In this document: positions 6,041 through 7,695 of the stretch, piece after piece | How positions within the stretch are numbered: position 1 is the stretch's first letter | Layout of the letters: each line of letters begins with the position of its first letter | Origin: Candidatus Pacearchaeota archaeon | GTDB lineage: Archaea; Nanobdellota; Nanobdellia; Pacearchaeales; GW2011-AR1 | Direction: 5' to 3' | Assembly (NCBI GenBank): GCA_002688875.1 | Contig: NZDU01000065.1 | Coordinates: 1 to 7,695 of the forward strand | Length of the DNA stretch: 7,695 nucleotides | Made by a program: the position numbers and the translations under genes | Notes under the pieces: model-generated | Seen by the model: the letters and a program-made list of their open reading frames with translations, nothing else | The model's database searches: none | Told to the model about the DNA's origin: nothing

Positions 6041-6769
6041 ATAGTCAAAATGATCTATATCTTCTTTAAATTGTTTATAAACAAATTCTCGTAAATCATC
6101 ATCATAATAATTCCAATAAGGTTTAACTCTATCAATAGAATTATTTCTTATTTTTACTTTTTTATCAGAAACTCCCAACCTTTGACAGATAGTATCAAAA
6201 TCATCTTGTATATTTTCCACTTTACCAAAAAAATCAACATATGGTAATCTATCTAAACCAAAACTATATTTTCCTCTCAAGAAATCCAATTGTGAAGGAA
6301 TACAAATAAACTCTGAAAAATAATCTATCATCTTTTGATAATCATTCATAAGAACATCCCATTTTGGAATGAAATCAAGTCCTTCATGTGATTCCTCTTT
6401 CCAAAACGATTTTTCACGATCTTCCCACATTGGAATATATGATGGTATATACGGATATCCCAATCCGTCTGCAAAAGACCTTAACATATTTCTGGCAAAC
6501 TCATCAAATGTAAATTTTGTATAAATTTCCTTTCTATATGTATAATTAGAAACCAATCTACTCCAAGGATTTCTAACAAAAGTAAATACAAAATACTCTT
6601 CTAACATTTCCTTTGTTAAAATATCATGGTGTACTTTAAATCCACCATATTCATCATCAAATTGACGAGGATCACCAATTCCTAATATAGTATTTAATGT
6701 ATATCCAATACTTGTTCCTGCACATTTAGGAATATGTAAAAATATAAATTTGTGTTCATGATTTATCAT
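6029..6769 (-). CDS. Carbohydrate-type sulfotransferase (Sulfotransfer_2-like)
   Basis: A 246-residue protein expected to move a sulfuryl group from PAPS to a hydroxyl or amino group of a sugar. Near the N-terminus, HIPKCAGTSI (residues 12-21) is the 5'-phosphosulfate-binding loop with its conserved Lys15, and FVRNPWSRLVSNY (64-76) is the 3'-phosphate-binding motif with Arg66 and Ser74. A His-His pair at 47-48 (KVHHD) sits between them and could supply the catalytic base. No signal peptide or membrane segment is visible, unlike Golgi enzymes of this family, so it should act in the cytosol. The length fits a compact microbial or viral member. The start ATG overlaps the glycosyltransferase stop by four bases (ATGA). 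The TGA stop lies one base before the aldolase ATG. Context suggests a sulfated surface glycan or sulfated sugar precursor; the acceptor is not determinable. Confidence 0.9.
   Translation of the reverse strand: MINHEHKFIFLHIPKCAGTSIGYTLNTILGIGDPRQFDDEYGGFKVHHDILTKEMLEEYFVFTFVRNPWSRLVSNYTYRKEIYTKFTFDEFARNMLRSFADGLGYPYIPSYIPMWEDREKSFWKEESHEGLDFIPKWDVLMNDYQKMIDYFSEFICIPSQLDFLRGKYSFGLDRLPYVDFFGKVENIQDDFDTICQRLGVSDKKVKIRNNSIDRVKPYWNYYDDDLREFVYKQFKEDIDHFDYKWR
6766..6769 (-). other. ATGA stop/start overlap (glycosyltransferase to sulfotransferase)
   Basis: The TGA of the glycosyltransferase and the ATG of the sulfotransferase share four bases. The nearest purine-rich element upstream (AGGT..TGAG) is more than ten bases away, so initiation of the sulfotransferase probably depends on ribosomes terminating on the upstream gene. 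This is inferred from the sequence arrangement only. Confidence 0.75.
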
Positions 6770-7695
6770 TTTATTATAAACTCAGCAGACCTAATATGTC
6801 CATTTTTCTTTAATTGTGAAATATTTTTCTTATATCTAAACATATCAAAGTTATCTAATACTTTATCAAAATTTGAATTTACTAAAATACCTAATCCAAG
6901 TTCCATTTCTATTACTATGTTTGCTAAATGTAAAATTTCTTTGGAATCATTTTCAGAATATACTAATATCATTGGAGCATTATATTGAACACAATCAGTT
7001 ATTGTTCCCACACCTGGCCTGAAAACAAAGGTGGAATTTTTAGACAACTCTTTAAAATTTTCATAATCAAATTTAAAATAAGAATCACTGTCCCTCATAT
7101 CATACAAATCTTTTGACAAATAAGCACTATATCCAAGTTGTTTCACATTTATTGCCATTTCTAAAAATGTATTAGTATAACTTATATCATATCCTAAAGA
7201 TGGACTTATAAAAACAAAATTTTCTATATCATTAACTGGTTCTTCCAATTTATTTAAATCACAGCACCATCCAGTATAAATTGGATTGGTTGAGTATTTT
7301 ATACTTTCCATAACAATATCTTTTACACATAACATATTAGGTCTATACTTAGTCAATAAATTTTGTTCAAACTCATATAATTTTAGAACATCTGGATTAT
7401 TAGAAAATTTATCAATCATTACATCGTGCCATAAAAAAGAAGATGATAAAATAATATCATTTCTATATTTTAATAATCCTACTATATTATCACTCACAAC
7501 CACATCATAATCATTAACAATATCTTTATATTGATTTAACCATTTCATATATTCATCATAATCAAAACGAATTCCACCTAAATATGTATTCCAATTAATA
7601 TTACTACTTTTATACGGAATATAATTAAAATCATCTACAAGAATGGATTGAAATTTATCAATCTGATATTGTTCACAAAATATATCTATTTCACA
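6766..7695 (-). CDS. GT-B-fold glycosyltransferase-like protein, 5' end beyond window
   Basis: Probable nucleotide-sugar-dependent glycosyltransferase of the GT28/MurG-like GT-B type, acting in the cytoplasm on a glycan precursor; donor and acceptor cannot be told. The reading frame stays open for 49 codons upstream of the first in-frame ATG (7548), up to the right edge. That extra stretch reads as ordinary protein (for example NWNTYLGGIRFDYDEY), so the true start lies outside and 309 residues are visible. In visible-residue numbering, an N-terminal-half element VVVSDN (about 65-70) is followed by LSSSFLWHDVM (83-93), a pattern seen in this superfamily. The donor-binding half carries FVFRPGVGTITDCVQYNAPM (about 223-242), the G-x-G-T/(D/E) loop typical of GT28-like C-terminal domains. 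The gene ends with TGA inside an ATGA overlap with the sulfotransferase start, so the two are probably translationally coupled. Family level is fairly sure; specificity is unknown. Confidence 0.72.
   Translation of the reverse strand, partial: CEIDIFCEQYQIDKFQSILVDDFNYIPYKSSNINWNTYLGGIRFDYDEYMKWLNQYKDIVNDYDVVVSDNIVGLLKYRNDIILSSSFLWHDVMIDKFSNNPDVLKLYEFEQNLLTKYRPNMLCVKDIVMESIKYSTNPIYTGWCCDLNKLEEPVNDIENFVFISPSLGYDISYTNTFLEMAINVKQLGYSAYLSKDLYDMRDSDSYFKFDYENFKELSKNSTFVFRPGVGTITDCVQYNAPMILVYSENDSKEILHLANIVIEMELGLGILVNSNFDKVLDNFDMFRYKKNISQLKKNGHIRSAEFIIK

Noticed and set aside
6028..6048. TTG start seven codons upstream for the aldolase fusion
   Set aside because: It would lie inside the sulfotransferase and has no better ribosome binding site; the ATG at 6027 has GGAG at proper spacing and matches where the family begins.
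6752..6988. 78-codon plus-strand open frame
   Set aside because: It is antisense to the glycosyltransferase and the start of the sulfotransferase, and shows no motif or start signal.
7286..7510. 74-codon plus-strand open frame
   Set aside because: It is antisense to the glycosyltransferase frame, which is continuous to the window edge.
1..7695. Internal promoters, rho-independent terminators, tRNAs or CRISPR repeats
   Set aside because: Genes abut or overlap throughout, leaving no gap longer than about 20 bases. No GC-rich hairpin with a T-tract in the transcribed orientation and no regularly spaced repeats were seen; AT-rich runs alone do not support promoters.

Overview
The window is AT-rich (roughly 70% A+T by eye) and every supportable gene lies on the minus strand, so transcription runs from the right edge to the left edge. 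Nine genes are packed head to tail. The largest gap is about 20 bases, and several junctions are stop/start overlaps of 4, 8 or 14 bases. No rRNA, tRNA, CRISPR array, insertion sequence, promoter or terminator can be supported. The first and last genes in transcription order are both cut by the window edges, so this is the interior of one longer operon.

In transcription order the layout is: (1) 7695-6766, a GT-B-like glycosyltransferase whose N-terminus lies beyond the right edge; (2) 6769-6029, a PAPS-dependent carbohydrate-type sulfotransferase; (3) 6027-4330, a single chain joining a DRE-TIM pyruvate aldolase-like domain to a CMP-Kdo synthetase-like (KdsB family) cytidylyltransferase; (4) 4343-3708 and (5) 3687-2986, two tandem paralogous SGNH/GDSL-like proteins; (6) 2984-2595, a small HAD-type phosphatase-like protein; (7) 2594-1611 and (8) 1636-482, two tandem divergent paralogues sharing a 'GSHR' segment that resembles the ParB/sulfiredoxin fold; (9) 489-1, the N-terminal part of an exostosin-like glycosyltransferase.

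The gene set points to synthesis and decoration of a surface glycan: building and activating an ulosonic (Kdo-like) sugar, transferring sugars, sulfating the product, and perhaps adding or removing acyl groups. Low GC, overlapping genes, Shine-Dalgarno-like starts and this mixture (sulfotransferase, 'NGCSF' SGNH proteins, small HAD, 'PIGIANS' exostosin-like protein) resemble the accessory glycan islands of large tailed phages of marine Gram-negative bacteria. They also resemble the hypervariable O-antigen/capsule island of an AT-rich marine bacterium such as a SAR11-type organism. No virion, replication or housekeeping gene is present, so phage and host cannot be separated from this window alone.

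The most notable items are the aldolase/CMP-sugar synthetase fusion, a plausible 'make the 3-deoxy-2-ketoacid sugar and activate it' enzyme, and the pair of GSHR proteins of unknown function. The operon also contains two independent tandem duplications side by side (SGNH pair and GSHR pair).
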